From positions 15,470,001-15,534,000 of the forward strand of contig JAYKYS010000004.1 of the NCBI GenBank assembly GCA_036924285.1: a stretch of DNA of 64,000 nt, given 5' to 3'. The notes below the pieces were generated by a model that did no database searches, was not told the DNA's origin, and saw nothing but the letters and a program-made list of their open reading frames with translations. The DNA is from Asterella californica. Taxonomy: Eukaryota > Streptophyta > Marchantiopsida > Marchantiales > Aytoniaceae. The position numbers and the translations under genes were made by a program. This document shows positions 45,741-55,989 of the stretch, one piece after another (position 1 is the stretch's first letter; each line of letters starts with the position of its first letter).

Positions 45741-47602
45741 TGTTGTGTCGTGGACCGTCTCCTACCTGAAATTCAAACTTCGATGCTTGTCGCTCCAAAG
45801 ACACTCATGAGAAGATAAGCTAGGCCTCAGCTTACGGTTTTTGGCACAAAAACCGTAAGCAGGGGATCTCTATTTTCATCGCATAGATGGGTAGAGCTTC
45901 TTGTCAGCTTTCCATAGGCACTTTGTCTACTTCGTTTGGACGCCTAGTGGAGAAATTACAAGACTCGAAAGATGGAGAAAACAAGCTAGGCCCCAGCTTA
46001 TGGGCTTTTGGCGCAACTTCGGATCTTCACTTTCATCACATAGATGGGTAGAGTTCGTTGTCAGCTTTCCATGGGCATCTTGTTTATTTCGTTTGGACAT
46101 CCAGAGAAGAAGTTATGCGATTCGAAAGAAGGTAAAATCAAGCTAGGCTCCTGGTTACTTGCTGACTGGGTATTTAGGGCTTCAGGCGTTATATCAAAGA
46201 CGCAAGGGGCCTGCTTCTTATTATTCAGGGGAGAATTGTACGTACAGGGACTGTGATAAGGGGGCTGCTTAAGGGGCTTGCTTGCGTCTGCGACCTGTCA
46301 GCGGACGGTGCGGGAGATTTGGAAGTCCAATGCAAACGCGCAAGGCGTCGTTGGGTTCAGATCTGTGTAGGCTACGTGTGGGTTAAGACGGTTTGGGAAG
46401 AGACGGATCGGGGGTTGTGTTCTGGGAGAAATTGAGACGCAGGAAGCAGATTTGGGATTTTCAGTTATCTGTGAAGGAGAGTTGGACCGTTCGGACCGTT
46501 CCGGAGTCCAAACTTGCTGTCCTTGGATCCAACGGGATCAGAACACCGAGTTCTACAGGAAATTGAAGACGATACCAGTTTTCATCGGGCGGTTTGGAAG
46601 TTCTGAGTGAAATTGGCTCACAGGGAAGCGCTTACATCAGATTTTCGTTCACATGCGATCTGAGGTTTGGCTGTTCTTCGCGATCGGTGAGCCAAGCTCT
46701 TCGTTCTTGGTGCCTACGCGATCAGGGAGTCTTCATCTACTCATAGGAGAAGACCGTGTGTGAATTGGATTGTTGGTTTGAGTGTGGTGAGCAAGTTTGA
46801 GCCGCAGGGAGCTGATTTACGTCAGTTTTTTGCAACATGCGGCCAAATTTCTCGAGTGGTTTTGCAAGGGGAACTCCAAACGACTTGTTTGGAGTCTCGT
46901 TGGGTTCAGGGTAGCTAGATCTATCTGCCAGCAAAGACGGATATCAATTTGGATGATCCGTTTGTGCGGTATGAGCGGTTTTAAGCCGCAGGGAGGAGTT
47001 TTTGGAGGTTCGATCACTTGCGACCGAAAATTGGCGATATCTCGGCTGTTGGGAGTCGGATCTGAAGGTTTCTTGGGTTAACAGAGTCAGCGGAGGAGAC
47101 CCTATCGACATCTGAAGTCCGTTCAGCGAAAAGAGGAAGTCCACAGATAGGCCTTTTTCGGTTTCTTCGCTACGGGTTTTGCTCTTTTGAGTTCTGGTTG
47201 GCTGTATACAGCTTGTGGTAGCTAGCTTTAGCTAAGAGCTTATACATGGATGTGGTTTGGACTTGGGTTTGGACCGCGTGCTACTGCTGTGGCTCTGTTT
47301 GTTAGCAAAGAGAAGTTTCTCTTGCTTTGAGCTACGCTTCGGTGGTTTTGGGTCAGGGTTGTGATTCAGGGGTTTGTTTTAGGGCTTCTGAAGTAGGTTA
47401 CAGACCGCTCTGGTCTGTTCCTCAGTTTTGTGTTGTTAGGAGAAAGAAACGGCAGTGTACATACATTTGGAGTTGTATATATTGCACGTTCGTTTTTGTG
47501 GTTGTTCTTCTCTGTCTTGTCTCTGTTTGGCACACAACATCTCCACAGCCAGAAACCTCGCGTTTTCCTGGACATCCTTCATGCAAAATATCCGACACGA
47601 CA
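45741..47602 (+). repeat. Element D 3' LTR
   Basis: 1862 bp, TGTTGTGTCG..CGACACGACA. The termini are near-perfect 10-bp inverted repeats (TGTCGTGTCG in the solo copy). It preserves the empty target site of element E at about 47277-47280. It carries a 14-bp fold-back insertion at 45830-45860 absent from the other copies. Confidence 0.93.
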
Positions 47603-49670
47603 ACGTGTGGATCGGTTACCGAGGTGAGAAGGTTTCTAGGTGCATGTGTGTTTTATCATATATGGATTCCACACTTTGCTCATGTAGCAGATCCGTTGTA
47701 CAAGCTGCTAAGGAAGGGGCAAAGATTTTAGTGGCAAGAGGAGCAAAGCGAGTCTATGAAGAAGTTGAAGGATATGTTGTCTTCACCACCAACTCTACGG
47801 AAGGTAACATATGAGTTGGGCAGATCTGTTATCCTTACTGTTGATACTAGTCCTATTGGCATTGGATGGGCTATAGGACAAGATGATCAGGATGGAAATA
47901 GATATGTGGTGCGTTTTGGTGCTAAGGTATTAAGTTCACGACAGAGAGACTACCCTCAGGTCAAGAGAGAACTATGGGGAGTAGTTACTGCGATGAAGAG
48001 TGACAAGGAATACTTGATAGGAGCACCTGTGGTTGTGGAGACAGATTGTTTACCTCTCTTGGGAATAATCACTAGCTGTACAACTCCAGATATTGCTATG
48101 TTGAGGTGGATAGCATATATCAAGTCCTTGAACCCAGAGTTTAGACATATTGCAGGGAAGGACAATCTTGTGGCAGATATGTTATCAAGGGCTAGGTATT
48201 ACGATGAGAAAGAAATGATAGATGATCAGGAGGATGTGGGAACAGAGTTCTATTCTAGTGCTCTTGCTAGAAGAGATAGAAGCTGTTTTGCAGCCTCGTT
48301 GGAGTTTTTTGAGGAAACTATGTATGATGGCGAGTGGTTGGATCTTGGACGCTATTTGAGTTCACTGGAAAGGCAAGAAGGCTGGTCTGATGCAGATTTC
48401 AAGAGGATCCGTAGAATAGCTTATGGTTACTTTTTACATGGAGGACATCTATGGAAGCGTCCTAAGCTACAAGGTGGTATGTGACTTGGAATTGCAGCAG
48501 CAGCTGATCAAGGAGTTTCATGAGAGTCTATGGGTCGGTCATAGAGGAGTTTGGACTGCATTTGCCAAGATGAAGGAGAAGTATTGGTGGAAGGGTATGT
48601 ATAAGGATGTAGTACAGTTTGTTTCATTCTGTATACCTTGCCAGATGTATTCCAACGTACGTCATCGTGATGGATTGCATCCTACTTATCCTTTAGCCAT
48701 TCATTACAAATGGGTAGTTGATCTGGTAACTATGCCATTTGGACTTGGACAAATGAGGTATCTAGTCTTGGCTAGAGAAGATCTATCTAACCAAGTCGAA
48801 GGCCGTGCCCTGAGGACAAAGACCACTGCTAGTGTCTGCCGCTTTCTACTTGAAGATGTTATTTGTAGGTATGGGTGTGTGGGAAAGATCACTGCAGATA
48901 GGGGTGAGCTGGATTCACAAGAAGCAGTTGAGTTCTTCAAGCGGTTGGGAATCAAGTTGGCGTTAACCACTGCTTACAATCCTGAAGGGAATGGCAAGAG
49001 CGAACGAGGTCATCCGCCAATCATCAAAGCTTTGGTAAAAGCTTGCAAGGGTAAGATCCGTGAATGGCCTAGACTGCTACCATTTGCTTTGTGGGCAGAT
49101 CGTACAACTCATAGTACCGTTACAGGTTACATGCCAGCAGAGTTGATACTAGGACAAAAACCTGTGATGCCGATTGAGGAGGTTGTGCCTACTTGGAATG
49201 TTTTGCCATGGGAAGATGGTAGAAGTACGGAAGATCTTCTTGCATTAAGGATCCAGCAGTTAGAACGAAGACCTGAGGATGTTGCCAAAGCTGTGGAAAG
49301 GTTAAAGACTGCTAGAGAGAGAAACAAAGGCAGATTTGATAGAACGCATAGATTACGACCCAAACCAATTAAAGAAGGTGATTGGGTGTTAGTCTATGAT
49401 AGTAGTCTTGATAATCAGCATAGCGCTATCAGAAAGTTTTCCAAGAGATGGTTCTGACCTTATGTGATGTTAGAAGTTTATGATAATGCCACGTACTCTT
49501 TGAGAGAGTTAGATGGTGCAGTGCTCAAGATACCAGTCGCAGGGAAGAGAATCAAGCTCTTTAGAAGGAGAGGGGACGACTAGAACATTGCAGAGCTTAC
49601 TGAGGATGAAGCTGAAGACTCAATGGAGGTTGAAGATGAATTTGAAGCTAAAGCTGAAGAGTCTTGATCT
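47603..49670 (+). pseudogene. Element C pol, C-terminal part (RT end, RNase H, integrase)
   Basis: It resumes after D with SVTEVRRFLGACVFYHIW and LRKGQRF, then a TAG (47729-47731). RNase H follows (TVDTSP, KRELWG, VETDCLPLL, VADMLSR) to about 48484, where a frameshift occurs. The integrase (KEFHESLWVGH, ADRGE, KSERGH) stays open to 49457. A TGA interrupts RWF-PYV, and the C-terminal domain and acidic tail run to about 49666. Together with 30156-31147 this was one pol frame. Confidence 0.9.
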
Positions 49671-49683
49671 GGATCTGGCACAT

Positions 49684-49715
49684 ACCGGAGGATGTGCAGG
49701 TTCAGAGGGGGTGGA
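49684..49715 (+). other. Element C polypurine tract and conserved block
   Basis: ACCGGAGGATGTGCAGG (49684-49700), then AGAGGGGGTGGA (49704-49715) directly before the 3' LTR. Confidence 0.85.
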
Positions 49716-51102
49716 TGTCGTGCCATTTGGCGGCTACATGCTTGACTTCTACTCCGACGCTTAGGTTTGGTAGTTCTAGAAGTTAGCTCATATTACTTCT
49801 AGTCCTTTATGTATATGTTTGACACCTTTGCATACGGTGTTAACACTATTTTGAGTCCTAGTAGGCTGATAGTATGTTAGTTATCTTGTTCAAGCATTTG
49901 TGCGCTTGTGCAAGTGATTTCTTACTTGTCTATGACGTTCAATGTACATAACTTAGGGTTTCCATGCTGATAGGGGTTTGAGCTCATGGGTTGTACTTAC
50001 TTGTCGCCCATGCACGCTTTTTAGCTGGTTTAAGTTTACTTTCATAGTAAACTTAAACACTTAACGTGTCGTTTTAGGTAGTTTAAGTTATACGCTGGCA
50101 CTCTAGGGGGCTTGACGTGGTAGCTTATGAGTGTAAATAAGTTACCAGGTAGTTTAAGGCACAAAAGGACAGTCAAGTGGAGCTATGAACTCCCATTGGT
50201 CCATTTTTGTTTTTTGTAAAACTCTAAGTTTAGAAATAGAGCTCTAGAGGAGAGTTCGAGCAATTGGTGAGGGATCTTCGAAATCTGAGAACACAGGAAG
50301 AGAGAGCTCGTCGTGCCAAGCACTTTCAGTGAAATTTTTGCTCGATTTGGATCAATAAACAAGGAGTTATGCCCAATTGAAGTTCGGATTGTGCCAAAAC
50401 TGCATCACTTTTGTTGATTTTGGGATTTTCGGTGCCAATTGCAGCAGAATTGAGGAAATCACTTCAAAACTTCGTGGTTGCGTTCACTGTCAGGAGGGCT
50501 ACGATTGTCCAAAAAGTTTCAAATCATTTGAGTGATTGAGTAATTCAGGGCGGCCGCTGAAGCAGAGGGGGTCTGAAAAGCTCTTAATCTAGAGCAGCGA
50601 CTTTAGAGAAGGAGATCTGGAGTTCTACAAACATTCAGGAGTCCCAACTTCACAGGGATGTTCAACATCCTGTAGACTTCAAATACTGTGAGAAGATTTG
50701 AAATTCATCGAGCCAATTCTCTGTTCTATATCTGAATAGCTGTCTAGGTACCAGAAATTGTCATAATTCTCTTATTCAGAACTTTTCTGTCAACATCTTG
50801 GTGCTAGAATTCAATCTCAGGCTGAAACTTCGTGTGTGTGTTCAGTAGTGCCTAATTTACATGTAGGGGAAGTTTAGAAGTCTAAACCTTCATAGTTTTC
50901 CTCTCTTTGAGTGTCAAAGTTCACCGCTTAAGCCTATTACTACCAGTGAGACCTAAATTTCGCTTTTTGAGCATGTCAGAGGATCCTACACTCCTGTGTG
51001 AGTTTTTATAGCTCCTGTTGTGACCTGAAAGCCAACCTCTTGAGTAAACAACCACAGCCAGAAGCCCGGCGCTTTCCTAGGTAGACGGATCACACTCCGA
51101 CA
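49716..51102 (+). repeat. Element C 3' LTR
   Basis: 1387 bp, paired with 26381-27753. It contains a 13-bp fold-back insertion at 50028-50058. It is followed by the target duplicate CCGT and the resumed G reading frame. Confidence 0.95.
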
Positions 51103-52040
51103 CCGTGTCTTCGATTTCTCTTGTGGAGTGGTTGGTAGACTCCTCTTTCTCTTGCTTCGGCGTACCTCCGGCTCCTCTTCAAGAACTGATACTGCATCCG
51201 TTGATAACTCTCCCTTTCGTCTCTTACTTCTTTTTCCTCTAGAGCTTTCGCCAAAGTCTCCACTGGCTCCGTATCTTCATTTGGTGCCTTGTCTTCTTTC
51301 AAACAAACTGGCGAGCAGTCTTCGTCTTCACGATCTTGGTCTTCGTCCAAACCAAACCCTAGTTGCTTCTGTTCGTTCTCGCTAAGTCAACTCATTCCGA
51401 AGTAGAACACATATACAAATCTCCATAAGTACATATAGTCATGCTTCGTTCACTCTCGCTGCACTTCGTCGTGGAAGATCTTCGCCCAATGCGCCTTCTT
51501 TCTTGCAAACAAGTTCTCGAAGAAGTAGACCTTCCAAGTTGACAAGTACGTTGTCCTCTTCGGACTCAAGATTAGCATAACAACTTCGGCTATCTCTCTC
51601 TTCACGGGATCTTTGTAATCGGTTAGCTTGTATTCATTCGTCGGATGAGTAAGATGAGCGAAGAGTTCCCCAGAGTCCTTGCCCTTGATCGCATGGGTCT
51701 TCATCGTCGAATGATCAAAGATCATATCACCCTTGTCACGGACTTCGTCTCTCAAGATCTTCTTCCAATTGTCCAACGTCCAATTCTTTGATCTCGCGTA
51801 CCTTTCTTCAACCGCATGGTCTAAGCACATCCGAATATGGCTGATGAACTTCCCGGAAACGCGCGTCCATCCTCTCCATATCAATGTCTCTTGGAGAACC
51901 CTAGCTCCTTCAACTTCGGCTGAATGTTCCAAGAGTTTTTCTTGGTTCAACTCAAAGGCTCTGAGCCTTGACAACTTTGCCACTATTGCCATCGTACTCT
52001 GCGAAGATTGTCGAATTCGCTCTAACGTAATAGACTTCAT
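51103..52040 (-). pseudogene. Element G ORF, N-terminal part (unrecognised globular domain)
   Basis: A 196-codon open frame (52040 to 51450) has no known enzyme motif. Conserved-looking words are NWKKILRDEVRDKGDMIFDH, HAIKGKDSGELFAHLTHP, DPVKREIAEVVMLILSPKR and KKAHWAKIFHDEV. A low-complexity acidic region follows, then a basic motif RRSKRKRSLPTTP just before the element C insertion, which may be a nuclear localisation signal. The domain arrangement resembles repeat-encoded plant proteins of unknown function. It is probably an element-borne gene, possibly gag-like, but this is inference. Confidence 0.55.
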
Positions 52041-52575
52041 CTGAACTTTCTCTCTTCTTCAGAACACTCTCTCCCAATCTAAAATTCGTCATACACTCAA
52101 AACAGATTTTGAATAATGAACCGAGTCTCTGAGTATATAGTTGGTTCAAACGTCTCACACGTGCCGAAGTCGCTTCTCATTTATCACTACAGGCCTGACA
52201 AGAGAGTGCGCATACTATCTTCGTCTTTGTCTCTTGCGGTTCCTGTTACTCTTCGGTAAGACAGTCTACCCAAACGTATTCTTACTTCATAGTTACTCCT
52301 TACAAATTCTACTAACTACTCTTGAAGAGGCTACTCTTAAGAAGTCCATTCTTAAGAAGTCTTTCTTCTCATCTTCTTTCTACATAGATCTTCTTGCGAA
52401 GGTCTTCTTCTGAAGAAATCCTCTTCTTTTGAAGACTCTTTTAAGAAAACTCTCCTCTTCACAAGTAATCTTCTTCACTAAATCTAAACTATTGTTCTTC
52501 TAACTTCATTGTTTCTTCTACAAACTTCTACATTTCAAGCAAATTCAATCAAAAATTGAAAAAGTGAGCTCTATA
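52041..52575 (-). other. Leader of element G
   Basis: About 535 bp upstream (in minus orientation) of the G reading frame, rich in TTCTTC on the plus strand, with no open frame of note. It may hold the promoter of the element. Confidence 0.4.
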
Positions 52576-53000
52576 GTTGCGATATGTGACTATTCGAGAA
52601 GGAGGTTATTGACCATCGATTCGTAGATTTCATCTTGACTATATATCTATCTGCAGCAGACTGCACCGATGATGTTGGATGTGACCGCAGGGCGCACTAT
52701 TTTACGAGTGTATGAGGTGTTATCTTCTGGAGTACTCATGTTAGAGGACCGTGATGGTGTTGTTTGGAAGGACCATGTGCGTAATTGCACGCCATGTCAT
52801 CTTCCCAACATCAATGGTACTGTTGACCCAAGCTTAACAGTTGTATAAGCGAGCTTGAGGTGTATGTTGTGTGGATCTGCTGGTGGAGCAGCCCATATGT
52901 TGATGTGTGATGGTTGTTTGAGAGGCTGACACATGTCGTGTTTGACTCCACCTCTCAGTGTCATTCTTATTGGACCGTGGGTTTATCCTCGATATATATA
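52576..53000 (+). pseudogene. Element B, part 3: integrase C-terminus with degenerate PHD finger
   Basis: The frame resumes with RYVTIREGGY and a DYISI/YLQ-like stretch, then MLDVTAGRTILRVYEVL, GVVWKDHVRNC and PCHLPNINGTVDP. From 52861 a PHD-type zinc finger follows: RCMLCGSAGGA, MLMCDGC, a TGA where Trp is expected, HMSCLTPPL and GPW. The last two cysteines of the finger have become Tyr (TGT to TAT). Several stops are present. In related elements such a finger could read histone marks and steer integration; that role is inferred. Confidence 0.8.
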
Positions 53001-54109
53001 GCAGAGATAGTCGATTAGATCTTTGCATGGTATGGATTGCAGATAGTCGACTAACAATGAGACGGTGTAGCACCCGGTCTCTTGACTCTTGCACCCATGA
53101 AGGTGTCTATCACGTAGTTGAGATATGGGGTTATCTGGAGTTAGAGGGACCTAACCGCTAGTTAGGGAGACGATTGTGGTATACTTGTGTATGTGTATGA
53201 CATCATTCATGTGTTATGTGTATGTGTGGTGTATCTCTGACAGCAATGTATGTTGTGTAGCGATGTGTATGCGCATGACAGCTGTCACGTCAGCACCTCG
53301 CTAGGTTGGTCGAGTGCGGAGTGACTAATCCTGGTAGGGCCGTTAGTGTCGTTAGGACGAATTCTTGGGATAACCCACTAGGGGTATACTTCACAGATAG
53401 GGTTTGGAGGCCTTAGTTCTTCGAGTTGAGCCTTCAAGCTCCTGGCTATGGTGGATAGTCTTGGTGAGTACAATCTGGATTCTCTGCGAGCACAGAGTGA
53501 ATTTGGCTCGACTTTAGTGATGTTTAGTGCCGATTGGCATGGTGGAGTGAGTACATACCGTTTTTCTATTGAGATACATTTGTGTATGTGTATGACATCG
53601 TCCATATATTATGTGTATGTGTGGTGTATCTCTGACAGCGTTGTGTATGCACATGATAAGTTGTATAAGTGTAGTGTCTCATAATTTCTCCTTTAGTCCA
53701 TTGTAGCATAAAATATTTCGTTCCCCAAGAACACTTACACTAGTTATGCTGTTCTAAGTTCTAAGATTTTGTTCAAACTCACAAACACACGAGTTTTGTC
53801 CAGAAGTCTCTTCTAACTCACAAAACCACTCGGCTTCTAGACCCTTCAGAAGGTGCTCTGGACCATAACACACAACTATTACTTAAAATATAACACAAAT
53901 ATACACTGAGAACACAGAGAAGATGATTACTACTTCTTGATCACGGCTTTCAGTCTTCCCACGTCGGCTTCCAGAAGCAATTCTCGACTTCTAGGATTCA
54001 ACTCGGCTTCTAACACCTTCAAAATACTGCATCTACTCTGTAGATGTCAATTACTACTCCATACCACGAATTATCCTTACGGATACTAATTTGGTTAGAT
54101 CAATCACAA
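53001..54109. other. Region after element B with a direct repeat, no gene recognised
   Basis: Probably the 3' non-coding part of B and flanking repeat DNA. A segment of about 60 bp (TTGTGTATGTGTATGACATC.. to GTATCTCTGACAGC) occurs at about 53184-53244 and again at 53578-53639, roughly 394 bp apart. From about 53690 the composition changes to a CTTCT-rich leader preceding the next ORF fragment. Confidence 0.5.
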
Positions 54110-54115
54110 GATGTG

Positions 54116-54780
54116 ATAGGATCGAACACTCAGCAAAAGATGATTTTGGTGAGAGAAGACGACTCCAATGACACAGAAGACGCGTTGTCGCCGAGGAACA
54201 TGGGACCTAGGAGTGTGTCTAGGAAGAGCGCATCTTTCTCGACCATCCACTCTAGATCCGAGTCAGATTCCCAGGAGGAGACGCCGAGCACCAAGATCGC
54301 ACAAAAGATAGCTTCTGCGACTACATGAAGAAACCGAGATATGAGTTGAAACCGAGAATGAGTTGACATTCCGACTACGACTCGAGAAAGCACAACGAAG
54401 AGGATCGCTCGTGCGATGAGAAGAGATCTTTCAACCCGAAAGATGAGAAGAGTAGCGTCTTCTCGTGCGTAGAAGCAGAAGACCATGGTGATAGAAGACG
54501 CATCCTTGTCTCTGGAAGACAAGGAAGACGTCTCCGATCGATTCATGGAGATGAACCTGTCTTCTACGAAAAGAAGGCTGGAAGAGTTCAGCGTCTTCTT
54601 CAGTTCAGAGATCGAGCCAACCATAGAGTTAGTAGAGAAGCGTGCGATGGCTCAAGAAAAGCCACTACGACCTAGGTTCGGTCTGCGCACCTTGAGGAGG
54701 AGGTCTAGAAGAAGGTGGACACTCTAGAAGCCAGCCTCCGTGCCACGGAGAAGCTCGCAGCGAAGTACAAGACGAAAGCT
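54116..54780 (+). pseudogene. Repeat-family ORF, copy 1 (acidic/Ser-rich N-terminus, coiled coil), truncated
   Basis: Frames encode VREDDSNDTED, MGPRSVSRKS, SESDSQEE, IAQK, then after frame changes EDASLSLEDKEDVSDR, EMNLSSTKRRLEE and, at the end, SLRATEKLAAKYKTKAF. A close relative lies at 63530-64000. I recall such proteins from Marchantia predictions, where they continue as long coiled coils; no function is known to me. Here the frame breaks off at about 54780 and joins the gag of element F. Confidence 0.6.
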
Positions 54781-54786
54781 TTTTGA

Positions 54787-55866
54787 TTTCAGAATCTGAC
54801 TCCGATAACTCCTACTAGTGCGGTTACAGCCAATGTACCATCTAGATCTGTTACTCCCGACTTTCGTGATGAGTTGAAAAGTCTGATAGAATCTCTGGCA
54901 GATTTGAAGATCAATATGGTGAACTTGTTGCAACACCGGAGTCCAAATGTTGGAGGAGGCTCATGAGGTTATGAGAACTATCAATCTAGAGGTAGACCAC
55001 CGCAAGGATCACCAAGTAACTACCCGAACCAAGGATGTTTTACGTGTGGAGGATCACATTTTCAACGTAATTGTCCAAGTCGTAATGGTGGAACGGCGGA
55101 TGGAGCTTCAACTTCACAAAGCAAGGACAAGGGTGTAGCATTCATTGACATCTTGGAACCACGAGATGTACGAGAAGGTTTTCAATCTGTAGAGATGTTG
55201 GCTCAAGAGAGGAAGAGGATGAAGACGCATTTCGACGAGGGAGAACCTGTCGTGATGGAAGATTCTCCAAGTCAAAATACTCGGAGTAGCAAATCTTCTT
55301 CAAAATCCAAAGAGCGGCGGAAGAAATTGAGAAATACTGATTTCACAATTTCAATGGAGCAATCAAAATACAATGTGATGGAAGACGTGGGTAAGCAACG
55401 AGCAAACATTACTGTGGGACAGTTGATTGCTTTGAACCTTTCGAGGAGGAAAGAACTTCGTAGAGATCTAAGCTCCCGACGAGGTCAGAAGAAGAAGGTA
55501 AATCCTTCTACGGTCGGCGTGAGTGCTTTAGATGCTAGTGAAGGAGAGGTGTGCAACAAGACATCAAAAGTAGAGGCTCGTATCAATGAGAGAGATGTCT
55601 CAGATGTTCTTGTCGATGGAGGATCGGCAGTAAATGCCATCTCGGAACGACTCATGAGGAAGTTGGATCTAGTACCAACTCGTCCTTCTAGTATCACGGT
55701 TGGCATGGCTAACAGACAACGAGTTAGGTCATTGGGAGTGCTGGAGAGAGTTTGTGTGTCAGTAATGAGAGTGCAAGTAAACATGACATTTCAAATCTCG
55801 AAAGAGTCAAGTTATGAAATGTTGCTCGGAAGACCTTGGCTTCGAGCAGTCCACGCAATAGATAAT
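54787..55866 (+). pseudogene. Element F gag C-terminus and protease
   Basis: The capsid part of gag is missing. What remains is DFRDELKSLIESLADLKIN, a TGA at about 54964, and a zinc knuckle CFTCGGSHFQRNC (C-x2-C-x3-H-x4-C, one residue shorter than canonical). From 55153 a 238-codon frame follows with the aspartic protease DVLVDGGSAVNAISERL (D-G-G-S) and MLLGRPWL. Protease of the D-G-G-S type is common in plant Ty3/gypsy elements. The 5' LTR and gag start are absent; the left edge is a junction with the repeat-family ORF. Confidence 0.8.
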
Positions 55867-55989
55867 TGACACAAAGGTTATTTACGCATCGGACCGAATC
55901 ACCACCGGATCAAAGTTCTATTACTCGGAGATCAAGTTGGGACGTCAGAATCAGATCGACCCACATCAGACTATTGGGAGTCAGAAGTT

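Larger units (their letters stand above)
31206..47602 (+). mobile_element. Element D: gag-only Ty3/gypsy derivative (TR-GAG type), 5' LTR split by E
   Basis: The 5' LTR is in two pieces (31206-32661 and 42999-43325). A PBS at 43330, a gag region, about 640 bp of non-coding internal DNA, a polypurine tract and a complete 3' LTR (45741-47602) follow. No protease, RT or integrase is present. The right flank starts ACGT and rejoins the pol of element C. The left target duplicate is lost with the deletion at 31148-31205. A solo LTR of the same family lies at 57259-59275. The element would depend on proteins supplied by relatives such as C or E. Confidence 0.88.
26381..51102 (+). mobile_element. 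Element C: Ty3/gypsy LTR retrotransposon, split by D and E
   Basis: LTRs at 26381-27753 and 49716-51102 (both TGTCG..CTCCGACA) bound a plus-strand gag-pro-pol. It is flanked by CCGT at 26377-26380 and 51103-51106, and its removal rejoins the coding region of element G. Within pol, a segment of about 170 codons including the RT catalytic box has been lost where element D and filler DNA now sit (31148-47602). It belongs to the same lineage as X1 and E. Confidence 0.95.
25196..52575 (-). mobile_element. Element G: insertion with coiled-coil ORF, type uncertain
   Basis: The insertion interrupts element B: the host reads ATGTTGC up to 25195 and GTTGCGATATG from 52576, giving a 5-bp duplicate GTTGC (25191-25195, 52576-52580). 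The left end is TGTAACAACCC and the right end ..GAGCTCTATA. In minus orientation the 3' terminus ends in CA, and the 5' terminus would be TG if the present TA is a mutated TG. I found no matching LTR pair, so the class is open: a retrotransposon-derived non-autonomous element is my best guess. Without the nested element C it is about 2.66 kb and carries one protein-like reading region on the minus strand. Confidence 0.7.
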
